Source: Primorskyibacter sedentarius (GTDB lineage Bacteria; Pseudomonadota; Alphaproteobacteria; Rhodobacterales; Rhodobacteraceae). From it: a stretch of 64,000 nucleotides of DNA. Below the pieces are notes generated by a model. That model made no database searches. It had not been told where the DNA came from and saw only the letters and a program-made list of their open reading frames with translations. Within the stretch, counting starts at the first letter, position 1. The number at the start of each line of letters is the position of its first letter. Positions 10,060 through 18,460 of this stretch are shown piece by piece. Both the position numbers and the translations under genes were made by a program. Where the stretch lies: the NCBI RefSeq assembly GCF_004342065.1, contig NZ_SLZU01000016.1, positions 28,666-92,665 on the forward strand, in the 5' to 3' direction.

Positions 10060-10839
10060 ATGGTACAACTGACGCTTCCCAAGAACAGCCGCATCAAGAC
10101 CGGCAAGACATGGCCCAAGCCCGAAGGCGCCGCCAATGCCCGCAAGGTCCAGATCTATCGCTGGAGCCCGGATGACGGCGAAAACCCCCGTCTGGACACG
10201 TATTTCGTCGATCTGGATGATTGCGGCCCGATGGTTCTGGACGTGCTGATCAAGATCAAGAACGAGATCGACCCCACGCTGACTTTCCGCCGGTCCTGCC
10301 GCGAAGGCATCTGCGGGTCCTGCGCGATGAATATCGACGGGATCAACACGCTGGCCTGCATCTACGGGCTGGACGAGATCGACGGCGATATCAAGATCTA
10401 CCCGCTGCCGCACATGCCGGTGGTCAAGGACCTGATCCCCGACCTCACGCTGTTCTATGCCCAGCATGCCAGCATCATGCCCTGGCTGGAAACCAAGACG
10501 AACCGGCCCGCGAAAGAGTGGCGCCAGTCAATCGACGACCGCAAGAAGCTGGACGGTCTGTATGAATGCGTGATGTGCGCCTCCTGCTCGACGGCCTGCC
10601 CGTCCTACTGGTGGAACTCCGACCGCTACCTTGGGCCGGCAGCCCTGTTGCACGCCTATCGCTGGATCATCGACAGCCGTGACGAGGCCACGGGCGAGCG
10701 TCTGGACGAGCTTGAAGATCCGTTCAAACTGTATCGCTGCCACACGATCATGAACTGCACCAAGACCTGCCCGAAGGGCCTGAACCCGGCCAAGGCCATC
10801 GCCTCGATCAAACAAATGATGGTCGAACGCGCGGTGTGA
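10060..10839 (+). CDS. sdhB: Succinate dehydrogenase iron-sulfur subunit
   Basis: Complex II electron-transfer subunit, 259 residues. The [2Fe-2S] cysteines are in [16 protein letters not shown] (about residues 78-93). The [4Fe-4S] and [3Fe-4S] motifs are in [17 protein letters not shown] and [21 protein letters not shown] 174-bp stretch without a convincing gene separates it from the lipoprotein gene. Last gene of the sdh operon. Confidence 0.98.
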   Translation: MVQLTLPKNSRIKTGKTWPKPEGAANARKVQIYRWSPDDGENPRLDTYFVDLDDCGPMVLDVLIKIKNEIDPTLTFRRSCREGICGSCAMNIDGINTLACIYGLDEIDGDIKIYPLPHMPVVKDLIPDLTLFYAQHASIMPWLETKTNRPAKEWRQSIDDRKKLDGLYECVMCASCSTACPSYWWNSDRYLGPAALLHAYRWIIDSRDEATGERLDELEDPFKLYRCHTIMNCTKTCPKGLNPAKAIASIKQMMVERAV

Positions 10840-10897
10840 CTTGGTGCTAGAACGGTAGACGCGTGTGCCGCTTGGGTTCAGGATTTAGGATAAGCGA

Positions 10898-12733
10898 ATG
10901 ACTCTGGATCTAGTTGGCCCGGTCCGAACGCTACTGGACGAGGGAGTAGATCACCCGTCTATCGATGGAATGCCCGGCGGCGGATTTGTGTTGGCTTGGA
11001 TCGAATCTCGCCAGATCTATGTAACAATCTTTGACGCATACGGCGGCGAGGTGAATCAGTTTCCACTCGGACAGGCTGGTACTAACCCTTCCGTCGTTGT
11101 GTTGTCCGACGGATCGATCGTTACCGCATGGGTGGATTACGACGGCATCAAGGCAATGCGGGTCAACTCTGATGGTCAGACCCTGAGCGATGCCGCATTC
11201 TTGCAGTCCGACAATGCTAGCAGTGAGAGCAACTATTTTCCGAACCTTTTGGCCTTGGCCGACGGGGGCTTTGCGGCGACCTACCGAGGGACGGGGCGCG
11301 ACGGATCGCGTGGAAGTGTGCATTTGCAGATCTTTGATGTAAATCTCACGTCGCGTGGCGCTGATCAGTTGGTCAATCAGACCACTGAAGGCCACCAAAA
11401 CTCCGGACGAACGGTTGCGTTGGACGACGGCGGCATCGCCGTGGCTTTCTCATCAAGGAACGTCGACGGCAGCGTGTCCGCTGCCATGATGCGGATTTTT
11501 GATGCGGATGGCACACCGCGAACCGACCAGATTCGCTTGAACCAATACAGCAGTGGCCAGCAACACCAAATTGCTATCGTTGCGCTGAACAACGACCTCA
11601 TCCTCGCGACGTGGACTTCCGATGGTCAAGACGGGTCAGACGATGGCATTTATGCGCGTCTATTCGATACCCAAGGTCGGGCTCAGGGCAATGAATTCCG
11701 GGTGAATTTTGAAACACTTGGGGACCAGAACGGTTCAGACCTCATCGCGCTTGCGGATGGTAGCGCAGTTGTCAGCTGGTTGAGTGGGGGAACGGACGGC
11801 GAACTGCGTGCTCGTCATATTGATGCACAGGGCGTTCCATCTGGAGCCGAGATCATTATCGGTGCAGACGAAAGGATTTTCTATTACCCTCAGATCGTAC
11901 AAACGCAAGGCAATGGAGCGGTCGTAGTTTGGCCCGATTTCACAGATCGGAGCGTCGGCACAACAGAGGCCCAATTCCTTGCCTTTAAGCCAATTGCAAC
12001 GGCAGAGAACGATATGTTGTTTGGTACGGCGCAAGATGACGATTTCGGCGGCGGCGCGGGCAACGATGTACTGCAAGGCTATTCAGACAACGACAGACTT
12101 TTCGGCGATACCGGAGCCGATACAATAACAGGCGGCAACGGCGCGGACACCCTTATTGGCGGCGATGGCGACGACTTCATCTTTGGCGGCGGCGATGGGG
12201 CTGACCTGCGCGATGTGGTCTATGGCGGTAACGGCAACGACCAGATCGACGGCGGGTACGGCAATGACGAATTGCGCGGACAGTCGGGGGACGACACCAT
12301 CTCGGGCGGGTTCGGCGCTGACACCATACTCGGCGGTAGCGGCAATGATATTCTGGCGGGTTCGGCCTATGCAGATCGTCTGTTCGGAAATGAGGGGGAT
12401 GATTTCCTGAATGGCGGGTTTGGCTCTGACCGGTTGCGCGGTCAGGATGGTGCGGACAGGTTCTTTCATGCGGGAGTGACAGGCCACGGCACTGACTGGA
12501 TTGCGGATTTCAGCCATGCTGAAGGCGACCGGCTGGTGTTCGGGTTGTCTGCCGACGCCAGTAACTTCCAAATCCGGCTGGCGCACACGCCCGGTGTGGG
12601 CAGTGCCAGCGTCGAGGAGGCTTTCGTGGTCCATACGCCCAGTCGGCAGATCATCTGGGTACTTGTCGATGGCGCAGATGAGGCGGCTATCCAGCTTCAG
12701 TCCGGTGGGCAGGCGTTCGACCTTCTGGGTTGA
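10898..12733 (+). CDS. RTX calcium-binding repeat protein with beta-propeller-like N-terminus
   Basis: A 611-residue protein with no Sec signal, as expected for type I secretion. Residues about 25-370 contain degenerate repeats of roughly 45-50 residues with the pattern 'L-x-DGG-x-V-A-x-W ... R-x-F-D-x-x-G', probably a propeller-like domain. Residues about 385-525 hold RTX nonapeptides (GGNGADTLIGGDGDDFI and similar) that bind Ca2+. The C-terminal ~90 residues resemble the type I secretion end region. The first kilobase uses more AT-rich codons than its neighbours, suggesting transfer. No T1SS genes are nearby. Confidence 0.85.
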   Translation: MTLDLVGPVRTLLDEGVDHPSIDGMPGGGFVLAWIESRQIYVTIFDAYGGEVNQFPLGQAGTNPSVVVLSDGSIVTAWVDYDGIKAMRVNSDGQTLSDAAFLQSDNASSESNYFPNLLALADGGFAATYRGTGRDGSRGSVHLQIFDVNLTSRGADQLVNQTTEGHQNSGRTVALDDGGIAVAFSSRNVDGSVSAAMMRIFDADGTPRTDQIRLNQYSSGQQHQIAIVALNNDLILATWTSDGQDGSDDGIYARLFDTQGRAQGNEFRVNFETLGDQNGSDLIALADGSAVVSWLSGGTDGELRARHIDAQGVPSGAEIIIGADERIFYYPQIVQTQGNGAVVVWPDFTDRSVGTTEAQFLAFKPIATAENDMLFGTAQDDDFGGGAGNDVLQGYSDNDRLFGDTGADTITGGNGADTLIGGDGDDFIFGGGDGADLRDVVYGGNGNDQIDGGYGNDELRGQSGDDTISGGFGADTILGGSGNDILAGSAYADRLFGNEGDDFLNGGFGSDRLRGQDGADRFFHAGVTGHGTDWIADFSHAEGDRLVFGLSADASNFQIRLAHTPGVGSASVEEAFVVHTPSRQIIWVLVDGADEAAIQLQSGGQAFDLLG

Positions 12734-12874
12734 GTTACGTTTCGCAGCGTACCGGATTACAGGGTGGTCTTGCATTTGCAGCATGGCGGGGCTGCACCTT
12801 TGGCGGGTGCACATCGCGCCGCAAAGGTCCATGTTGCACCGTACGGAGGGGACAACAGTTATCGTGAGGCAGTT

Positions 12875-13030
12875 ATGTCAAACCCGTCGAAACCCCGCCA
12901 ATTCACCGCAGAAGAAGCCCGTGAGATCCTTGAAGCGTCGCTTGCCTATTACAGCGCCGAGCCTGTGCCGACGAAGGATGAGGTCCAGGAAGCCCCGGCC
13001 TCTTGGTTCCCTTACTACGAAGCGGCCTGA
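12875..13030 (+). CDS. Short acidic protein of unknown function
   Basis: A 51-residue ORF starting MSNPSKPRQFTAEEAREILE, preceded by GTGAGG. The sequence is helix-prone and acidic and ends in SWFPYYEAA. The ATG at 12875 is preferred; an upstream in-frame start would add 37 residues of unlikely composition. I recognise no family. Short proteins of this appearance are common in Roseobacters. Confidence 0.55.
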   Translation: MSNPSKPRQFTAEEAREILEASLAYYSAEPVPTKDEVQEAPASWFPYYEAA

Positions 13031-13120
13031 GCCAATGCTTCTCCTGCCCGTGTCCGTTGGGCGAGGCGGGCGGGAGAGGCCCTTTCCCAAAGATGCCCTG
13101 CAACAAGGCGCAGGCGCGCT

Positions 13121-13312
13121 ATGATTGTCGTAATCGGCCTTGTCGTGGCGTTCATTCTGATCGCGGTCTTCTCCAACCGCAGGACCCGTACCTGTCGTTG
13201 GCGTGAATACCCCGATTCGGACGAGAGCCGCTGGGTCTGCGTCTTTTGCGGCGCTGAAACCTCCGCGCCGCGTGGGAAGCCGCCCAGGATCTGTTTCCGT
13301 CCCGAAAAGTGA
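13121..13312 (+). CDS. Small membrane-anchored protein with CxxC motif
   Basis: A 63-residue protein: an N-terminal membrane helix (residues 1-17, MIVVIGLVVAFILIAVF), an arginine-rich junction, then cysteines at about 25, 40, 43 and 58. The CxxC pair (CVFCG) with the flanking cysteines suggests a zinc-ribbon-like knuckle. No family is recognised. It lies between the short acidic ORF and the convergent universal stress gene. Confidence 0.6.
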   Translation: MIVVIGLVVAFILIAVFSNRRTRTCRWREYPDSDESRWVCVFCGAETSAPRGKPPRICFRPEK

Positions 13313-13425
13313 ACATTAGGGTCCGAAAACGTCCTGCCTTGAAGGCAACGGCGTGTGATCGACAACCATGGCCACGGATACCTCGTCTCGCGCACCCGGG
13401 AAGGCTGCGCGCGTTGACCGGCCTG

Positions 13426-13881
13426 TCAGGTGATGGCTTCCAGCCGTTCCTTGGACAGGTCACCCGGAACGATCGTGATCGGGATTGGCAGCGAGCCGGC
13501 ATTGCGGGACAACTGCGTGACCAGCGGGCCAGGGCCTTTGTTGCTGGTGCCCGCCCCCAGAACAAGCACGCCGATTTCGGGATCGTCATTGATCTGCGCC
13601 ATGATCTCGGTGACGGCCTCGCCCTCGCGGATCACCAACTCGGGGTCGACGTTCTGCTTGTCGCGCATCCATTTGGCAAAGACCTCGAAATGCGCCTCGA
13701 TCCGCTCGCGGGCCTCTTCGCGCATGATGTCACCGACGCCGATCCAGTGATTGAACTCGTCGGGCGGGATGACGGACAGCACGGCGACCCCGGCGCCGGA
13801 ATTCGCTGCGCGCATGGCTGCGAATCGCAAGGCATTCAGGCACTCGCGGCTGTCGTCCAGCACGACCAGGAACTTACGCAT
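13426..13881 (-). CDS. Universal stress protein (UspA family)
   Basis: A 151-residue single Usp domain. It starts MRKFLVVLDDSRECLNALRF (N-terminal beta strand and the aspartate loop). Near the C-terminus LVLGAGTSNKGPGPLVTQLS matches the nucleotide-binding GxxxxGPG pattern. ATG 13881 follows GGGAGA at good spacing; the longer frame upstream is not family-like. Cytoplasmic and probably ATP-binding. It is on the same strand as the downstream-located aminotransferase gene but separated by 100 bp. Confidence 0.88.
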   Translation of the reverse strand: MRKFLVVLDDSRECLNALRFAAMRAANSGAGVAVLSVIPPDEFNHWIGVGDIMREEARERIEAHFEVFAKWMRDKQNVDPELVIREGEAVTEIMAQINDDPEIGVLVLGAGTSNKGPGPLVTQLSRNAGSLPIPITIVPGDLSKERLEAIT

Positions 13882-13981
13882 TGTGGTTTCTCCCTCGTGG
13901 CCGATCATGACGGATGCAATTGAGACGTGCAATAAAGCAGGCGAGTTTCGAGTTCTTATCGTGTTGCAGGGCCGACATGTG

Positions 13982-14848
13982 TCAGGATTTTTCCGACGCA
14001 GCCCAGTCCCAGTACATTTCGCGGACGCGCCGGGTGACTGGCCCAATCTGGTAGTGATGGTCGTCAAAGGCCTTGACCGGGGTCACCTTGTTCATATTGC
14101 CCGACAGGAAGACCTCGTCCGCATCGTGGAAATCCTCGAAACTCAGGACGCATTCATGCACGGCCATGCCATCGGCTCGCATGTTGGCCATGTGCCGTGC
14201 ACGGGTGATGCCGGCCAGAAAGGTGCCATTGGCGATCGGGGTAAACACCTCGCCATCACGGATCATGAAGACATTTGCGGTCGCACTTTCGGCAACGTTC
14301 CCAAGGGCATCGGCAACAAGCGCGTTGTTGAACCCCTTGCTGCGGGCCTCTGCCAGCATGCGGGCATTGTTGGGATAAAGACACCCTGCCTTGGCGTTGA
14401 TGACGGCATCCTCAAGGACGGGACGACGGAACCGGGTGCGGGTCAGGGTGACTGCGGCATCCTCGGGGGCCATCGGGATGGTTTCGAGACAGATGGCAAA
14501 GCCGGTCTTGTCGGGCTGCGGCACGATGGCGGTGGCGTCGCCGTCAATGCCCCAATACATCGGTCGGATATAGACCGCCTGATCGGGAGCACAGGCGGAA
14601 AGGCCTTCGGCGACGATTTCAAGCATCTCGTCGGTTGTGACGGTCGGGCGCAGCATCAGCGCCTCGGCAGAGCGGTTCACGCGGGCGCAATGGGCGCGCA
14701 GGTCCGGCGTAAGGCCGTTCACCATGCGGGCACCGTCAAAGACGCTCGACCCCAGCCAGGCGCCGTGATCGGCGGCCTGCATGATCATGACATCGCCATC
14801 ATGCCACTGTCCGTCAAAATAGGTACGGATGTTCTTGCCTGTCGCCAT
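13982..14848 (-). CDS. ilvE: Branched-chain amino acid aminotransferase
   Basis: PLP enzyme of fold type IV, 288 residues, moving the amino group between Glu and branched-chain keto acids. The start MATGKNIRTYFDGQWHDGDV follows AAGGAG. Family motifs are FDGARMVNG, the PLP-lysine region VINAKAGCLYPNNARMLAEA (about residues 152-171) and LGNVAESATANVF. The 5' side carries a strong hairpin and a threefold 11-bp repeat. D-amino-acid or aminodeoxychorismate lyase activities are related alternatives, but length and motifs favour IlvE. Confidence 0.88.
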   Translation of the reverse strand: MATGKNIRTYFDGQWHDGDVMIMQAADHGAWLGSSVFDGARMVNGLTPDLRAHCARVNRSAEALMLRPTVTTDEMLEIVAEGLSACAPDQAVYIRPMYWGIDGDATAIVPQPDKTGFAICLETIPMAPEDAAVTLTRTRFRRPVLEDAVINAKAGCLYPNNARMLAEARSKGFNNALVADALGNVAESATANVFMIRDGEVFTPIANGTFLAGITRARHMANMRADGMAVHECVLSFEDFHDADEVFLSGNMNKVTPVKAFDDHHYQIGPVTRRVREMYWDWAASEKS

Positions 14849-14914
14849 GTCCGGGTGCTCCTTGCTATCGCGGGCGGAGCGTATTGTGAGGCGTGGCAGA
14901 GGTCCAGAGCAGAT

Positions 14915-14944
14915 GCTCCCCGACCTGGTTTGTGGTCGGGGAGC
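14915..14944 (-). promoter_or_regulatory. Strong hairpin in the ilvE 5' region
   Basis: A perfect 11-bp inverted repeat (GCTCCCCGACC at 14915-14925, GGTCGGGGAGC at 14934-14944) with an 8-nt loop lies 67 bp upstream of the ilvE ATG. No U-tract follows on the minus strand. It could be an mRNA leader structure, the distal terminator of upstream transcription, or an operator. Confidence 0.45.
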
Positions 14945-15000
14945 GTTTGGGACTTGGCGAGCCGCAAGGCGGGACACGGCCACATTGGGGATGATCGTAC

Positions 15001-15033
15001 GGTGTCATGGTGGTGTGACACAGGTGTGACAGG
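15001..15033. repeat. Three tandem 11-bp repeats upstream of ilvE
   Basis: Three copies of an 11-bp unit, GGTGTCATGGT, GGTGTGACACA and GGTGTGACAGG, are set head to tail. The period equals about one DNA turn, so a protein could bind along one face. They lie about 155-185 bp upstream of ilvE and downstream of trpS. Confidence 0.45.
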
Positions 15034-15058
15034 TGCGGGGCAGGGCGGCCAAACGAAA

Positions 15059-15080
15059 GGCCCCGGCTCTGGGGCCGGGG
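15059..15080 (-). terminator. Terminator downstream of trpS
   Basis: A GC-rich inverted repeat (CCCCGG at 15061-15066 with CCGGGG at 15075-15080, or GGCCCC/GGGGCC) lies 63 bp past the trpS stop. On the minus strand it is followed by CCTTTCGTTT, a modest U-rich tail. Confidence 0.6.
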
Positions 15081-15143
15081 CGGGTCGTCGTCTTTGTTGG
15101 CGATGCTGCGTAGTTGTGAAGGTCGGCTACGCTGCAGCTCCTC

Positions 15144-16190
15144 TCAGCTTCCGACCATTCCGATGATTTCGTAGGTGTTGCGCAGCACAGGCGTGGCGAT
15201 TTCGCGCGCGCGTGTTGCGCCGCGGGTCAGGATCGCGTCGATCTCATCCGTATGCTCCATCAGGCGGGCCATCTCGGTCGAGATGGGCGAAAGACGCGCG
15301 ACGGCAAGTTCAGACAGCTTCGGTTTGAAGGCCGAGAACTGCTGGCCACCGAATTCCTGCAACACGGCATCGACGGATGAATCGGACAGCGCGGCATAGA
15401 TGTTGACGAGGTTGCGCGCCTCAGCCCGGCCTTCAAGTCCCTTTGACTCGGACGGAAGCGCGTCCGGGTCGGTCTTGGCCTTGCGGATCTTGGCCGCGAT
15501 CGTATCGGCATCATCGGTCATATTGATCCGGCTGGCATCGGACGGATCGGATTTCGACATCTTCTTGGACCCGTCGCGCAGGGACATGACGCGGGTTGCC
15601 GCGCCTTCGATGACGGGTTCCGGCATCGGAAAGAAGTCTGTCTTGTAGTCGTGGTTGAACTTGGCGGCGATGTCACGCGTCAGCTCGACATGCTGTTTCT
15701 GGTCCTCGCCCACGGGTACGTGGGTGGCGTGGTAGATCAGGATGTCCGCTGCCATCAGCGCGGGATAGGCATAAAGGCCAAGGCTGGCCTTTTCGGCATT
15801 CTTGCCCGCCTTGTCCTTGAACTGGGTCATGCGGTTCATCCAGCCAAGCCGCGCGACGCAGTTGAACACCCAAGCCAGTTGCGCATGTTCGGGCACCTGG
15901 CTTTGGTTGAACAGGATGGATTTTTCGGGATCAATGCCGCTGGCGATAAAGCCTGCCGCCAATTCGCGCGTCGCGTTGCGCAGGGCCGCCGGGTCTTGCC
16001 AGACGGTGATCGCATGAAGATCAACCATGCAATAGATCGACTGGACCCCACGGTCCTGGGCATCGGCAAACCGCTTGAGCGCGCCAAGATAGTTGCCCAA
16101 TGTCAGGCGGCCCGAAGGCTGGATGCCCGAAAACACACGAGGCGTGAAACCCGCATTGGCGGCGGGAGGAGTTTGGACCCCCTCGGTCAT
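15144..16190 (-). CDS. trpS: Tryptophanyl-tRNA synthetase
   Basis: Class I aminoacyl-tRNA synthetase, 348 residues, charging tRNA-Trp. The HIGH-equivalent is in [16 protein letters not shown] (about residues 26-41) and the KMSKS loop is exact ([16 protein letters not shown]). The tryptophan-binding VDLHAIT segment is also present. The start [20 protein letters not shown] is the only good one. In Rhodobacterales trpS commonly neighbours murJ and glnD, as here. Confidence 0.97.
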   Translation of the reverse strand: MTEGVQTPPAANAGFTPRVFSGIQPSGRLTLGNYLGALKRFADAQDRGVQSIYCMVDLHAITVWQDPAALRNATRELAAGFIASGIDPEKSILFNQSQVPEHAQLAWVFNCVARLGWMNRMTQFKDKAGKNAEKASLGLYAYPALMAADILIYHATHVPVGEDQKQHVELTRDIAAKFNHDYKTDFFPMPEPVIEGAATRVMSLRDGSKKMSKSDPSDASRINMTDDADTIAAKIRKAKTDPDALPSESKGLEGRAEARNLVNIYAALSDSSVDAVLQEFGGQQFSAFKPKLSELAVARLSPISTEMARLMEHTDEIDAILTRGATRAREIATPVLRNTYEIIGMVGS

Positions 16191-16268
16191 GGCTATTCTC
16201 CATCTGGATTAATTGGTCCGGCTGGCTTACCCACGGGGTCAAGCCCCGTCAAGCAAAGGTCAGGACAG

Positions 16269-16958
16269 ATGGCACATCCAGACGACAGCAGCCCCGTGAA
16301 CCCGCTGCCGCCAGTAATTGTTGCTTTGGCATTGTTCATCATCGGGATCGAGGCGGCCTTCTCGCTGGGTGCGCGCGGTATTCTTGGCGGGCCGGATGCC
16401 GTTGGCTGGCGGCTGGCTGCCGTGCAGCGCTTTGGCTTTTCCGGCGAGGTTCTGGACTGGATGATGGCGACCGGGCAATACCCGTTGCAGCACGTGATCC
16501 GGTTTGTGACCTACCCGTTTGTCCACGCGTCCTTCACCCATGTGCTTTTCGCTTCCGTCATGTTGCTGGCACTTGGCAAGATGGTCGGAGAGGTTATCGG
16601 CAACCTGCGCACGCTTGTGATCTTCGTCATCTCGGGGATCGATGGCGCGCTCAGCTATGCGCTCTTTCTTGATACAGGCGCGCCGCTTATCGGTGCCTTT
16701 CCGCCGGTTTACGGGATGATCGGGGCCTTTACCTATCTTCTGTGGCTCAGGCTGGGACAGATGGGCGGAAGCCAAATCCGGGCTTTCAACCTGATCGGCA
16801 TCCTGCTTGGGGTCCAACTGGTCTTTGGCCTGCTGTTCGGGGCAAGCGACGATTGGGTGGCCGATCTGGGCGGCTTCGCCACCGGGTTTGTTCTGATCGT
16901 CTTTCTTGTGCCGGGGGGCTGGGCGCGTATCCTGCGCAAGCTGCGCCAGCAGGATTGA
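16269..16958 (+). CDS. Rhomboid-fold membrane protein lacking catalytic residues
   Basis: A 229-residue six-helix membrane protein aligned with the rhomboid protease family. The conserved FVHASFTHVLFASVMLLALG (about residues 84-103) matches the L1/TM2 histidine region. The catalytic GxSG position reads GAFP (142-145) and the TM6 histidine position reads VADLGGF (D199), so both catalytic serine and histidine are gone. By family knowledge this makes it a pseudoprotease, perhaps an iRhom- or derlin-like client binder. It is divergent from trpS, with ATG 16269 following CAGGA. Confidence 0.78.
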   Translation: MAHPDDSSPVNPLPPVIVALALFIIGIEAAFSLGARGILGGPDAVGWRLAAVQRFGFSGEVLDWMMATGQYPLQHVIRFVTYPFVHASFTHVLFASVMLLALGKMVGEVIGNLRTLVIFVISGIDGALSYALFLDTGAPLIGAFPPVYGMIGAFTYLLWLRLGQMGGSQIRAFNLIGILLGVQLVFGLLFGASDDWVADLGGFATGFVLIVFLVPGGWARILRKLRQQD

Positions 16959-16964
16959 CGCGTC

Positions 16965-18452
16965 CTAGAACATGTCGTCGGGGAAAAACGGCAGGCCACG
17001 CGCGAACCGTTTGTTGCGCTTGTAAGGGTAGGGCAGCAGAAACCCCTGCCGGTCCTCGGGCGTGCGCCCGGCATTCTGTTCGGCCACATCGCGCCACGCC
17101 TTGCTGCGACTGGTATCAAGCCCGTGCCCCTTGCCCAGCCACTTTTCGGCAAGGCGCAGACGCAGGTTACGCGCGGCTTCCGCATCTCGGAACATGACAG
17201 AGGCTTCGGTGTCCCAGCGCAGCGACCGCCCGTTAAGATTGGCAGACCCGACCATCCCGACTGCGTCGTCGATCACCAGCACCTTGGAATGCACATAGAT
17301 CGGCCCGGCCGCATGTATCCGGCCATCCGCGCCTTTCGGGCTGGTTTCAAGCTTCGCCGGGGAGAGGGTGACCAGACGGTCGCCAAAGGCGCGATGCAAC
17401 CGTTCCAGCACCGATATCTGCAAATATTGCGCGTGCCGCGCGTTCCAGCTTGTATCGCCGTCGAACAGTATCCTGTCCGGCTCTGTCGGCATGATGATGA
17501 TCAGCTGTAGATCCGGGCGGGCTTGCGCCGCTCGCACCAGCGCGTCCGCAATGGGCGCATGCCGGAAGAACTGCGTTTCGATATAGACAAAATCGCGGGC
17601 CTCTTCGAAGAGGTGCATCAGCGTTTCTTCGTGTTCAGTCACGCTGGGGGACGGGCCAAGAGCAGTGGGGCCCAGGCTGGGGCGGGAAATGGTACGCACC
17701 AGCCGGATGTTTTCGCTGGGGGTTACGTGCCGCGGTGGCTCGTTCGTGGGGTCACCCAGCAGGACCGGCGCACCGCAGGCCAGCGCCTCGTTCCAAGTGT
17801 CGACAAAATGCGCGCGCAGCTCGGTACAGAACGCCCCGGAAACGGCGATGCTGACATCGTGCCAGGTCTCGTCCGAGGGCAGGTCATGCGCGTTGTCGTC
17901 CCAACGGCGCTCGTTCACATCAAGCCCGCCGATAACCGCCCGCGCGCTGTCGGCAATCGCGAATTTCTGGTGAATCGTGACGGGGCGAAGATACGGAGCG
18001 GCCGCAAGGATTGCCTTTTGCACCGGGGTCAGATCCTTGTGGTCGCGTTTGCGCCAGTCCTGAAGCTTTCCCGCGATCCGGCGACGCATCAGCAAACGCC
18101 ACAGCCCGCCCGCGACCTGACCATGCGGCGCACAGACAAGATGCACATCGCCCTTGGCCAACCTGTGCCTGAGATGTTCTGCAGAACGCCACGCGTGATT
18201 GTGCAATTCCTCTGCAAAGATCGGGTCGAAATCCGACAGCACGATACGCTGGGCAATGCCCTTGTCCACGAGATGCGCCAGAAGGTCGGACCAGTTCTTC
18301 AACCCAAGCGCCCGCGCCTCGGCGCTGCGCAGGCCCGTTGCGGGATCAAAGATGCGGAAGGACATGACAAATTCATGCTCTGCCCCCAATGCCAGCCTCT
18401 CCAGCTCTGGAAAGCCTTCGGAGGCCGTGATGAGCGGGGTCAGCGTTGGCAT
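16965..18452 (-). CDS. Phospholipase D family protein
   Basis: A 495-residue protein with two HKD motifs: IHQKFAIADSARAVIGGLDV (about residues 190-209) and YVHSKVLVIDDAVGMVGSAN (about residues 395-414). Members cleave or transfer phosphodiester head groups (phospholipase D or cardiolipin synthase-like). No signal peptide or transmembrane helix is visible, so it is probably cytosolic. Start MPTLTPLITASEGFPELERL at 18452 follows AGGAA; a longer frame overlaps murJ and looks non-coding. Its start lies 8 bp downstream of the murJ stop. Confidence 0.87.
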   Translation of the reverse strand: MPTLTPLITASEGFPELERLALGAEHEFVMSFRIFDPATGLRSAEARALGLKNWSDLLAHLVDKGIAQRIVLSDFDPIFAEELHNHAWRSAEHLRHRLAKGDVHLVCAPHGQVAGGLWRLLMRRRIAGKLQDWRKRDHKDLTPVQKAILAAAPYLRPVTIHQKFAIADSARAVIGGLDVNERRWDDNAHDLPSDETWHDVSIAVSGAFCTELRAHFVDTWNEALACGAPVLLGDPTNEPPRHVTPSENIRLVRTISRPSLGPTALGPSPSVTEHEETLMHLFEEARDFVYIETQFFRHAPIADALVRAAQARPDLQLIIIMPTEPDRILFDGDTSWNARHAQYLQISVLERLHRAFGDRLVTLSPAKLETSPKGADGRIHAAGPIYVHSKVLVIDDAVGMVGSANLNGRSLRWDTEASVMFRDAEAARNLRLRLAEKWLGKGHGLDTSRSKAWRDVAEQNAGRTPEDRQGFLLPYPYKRNKRFARGLPFFPDDMF

Positions 18453-18460
18453 CGTGGTTC

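Noticed and set aside
15651..16268. Long N-terminal extension of the rhomboid-like protein
   Set aside because: The frame is open far upstream only as an antisense shadow of trpS. The rhomboid fold begins at ATG 16269 with a ribosome site.
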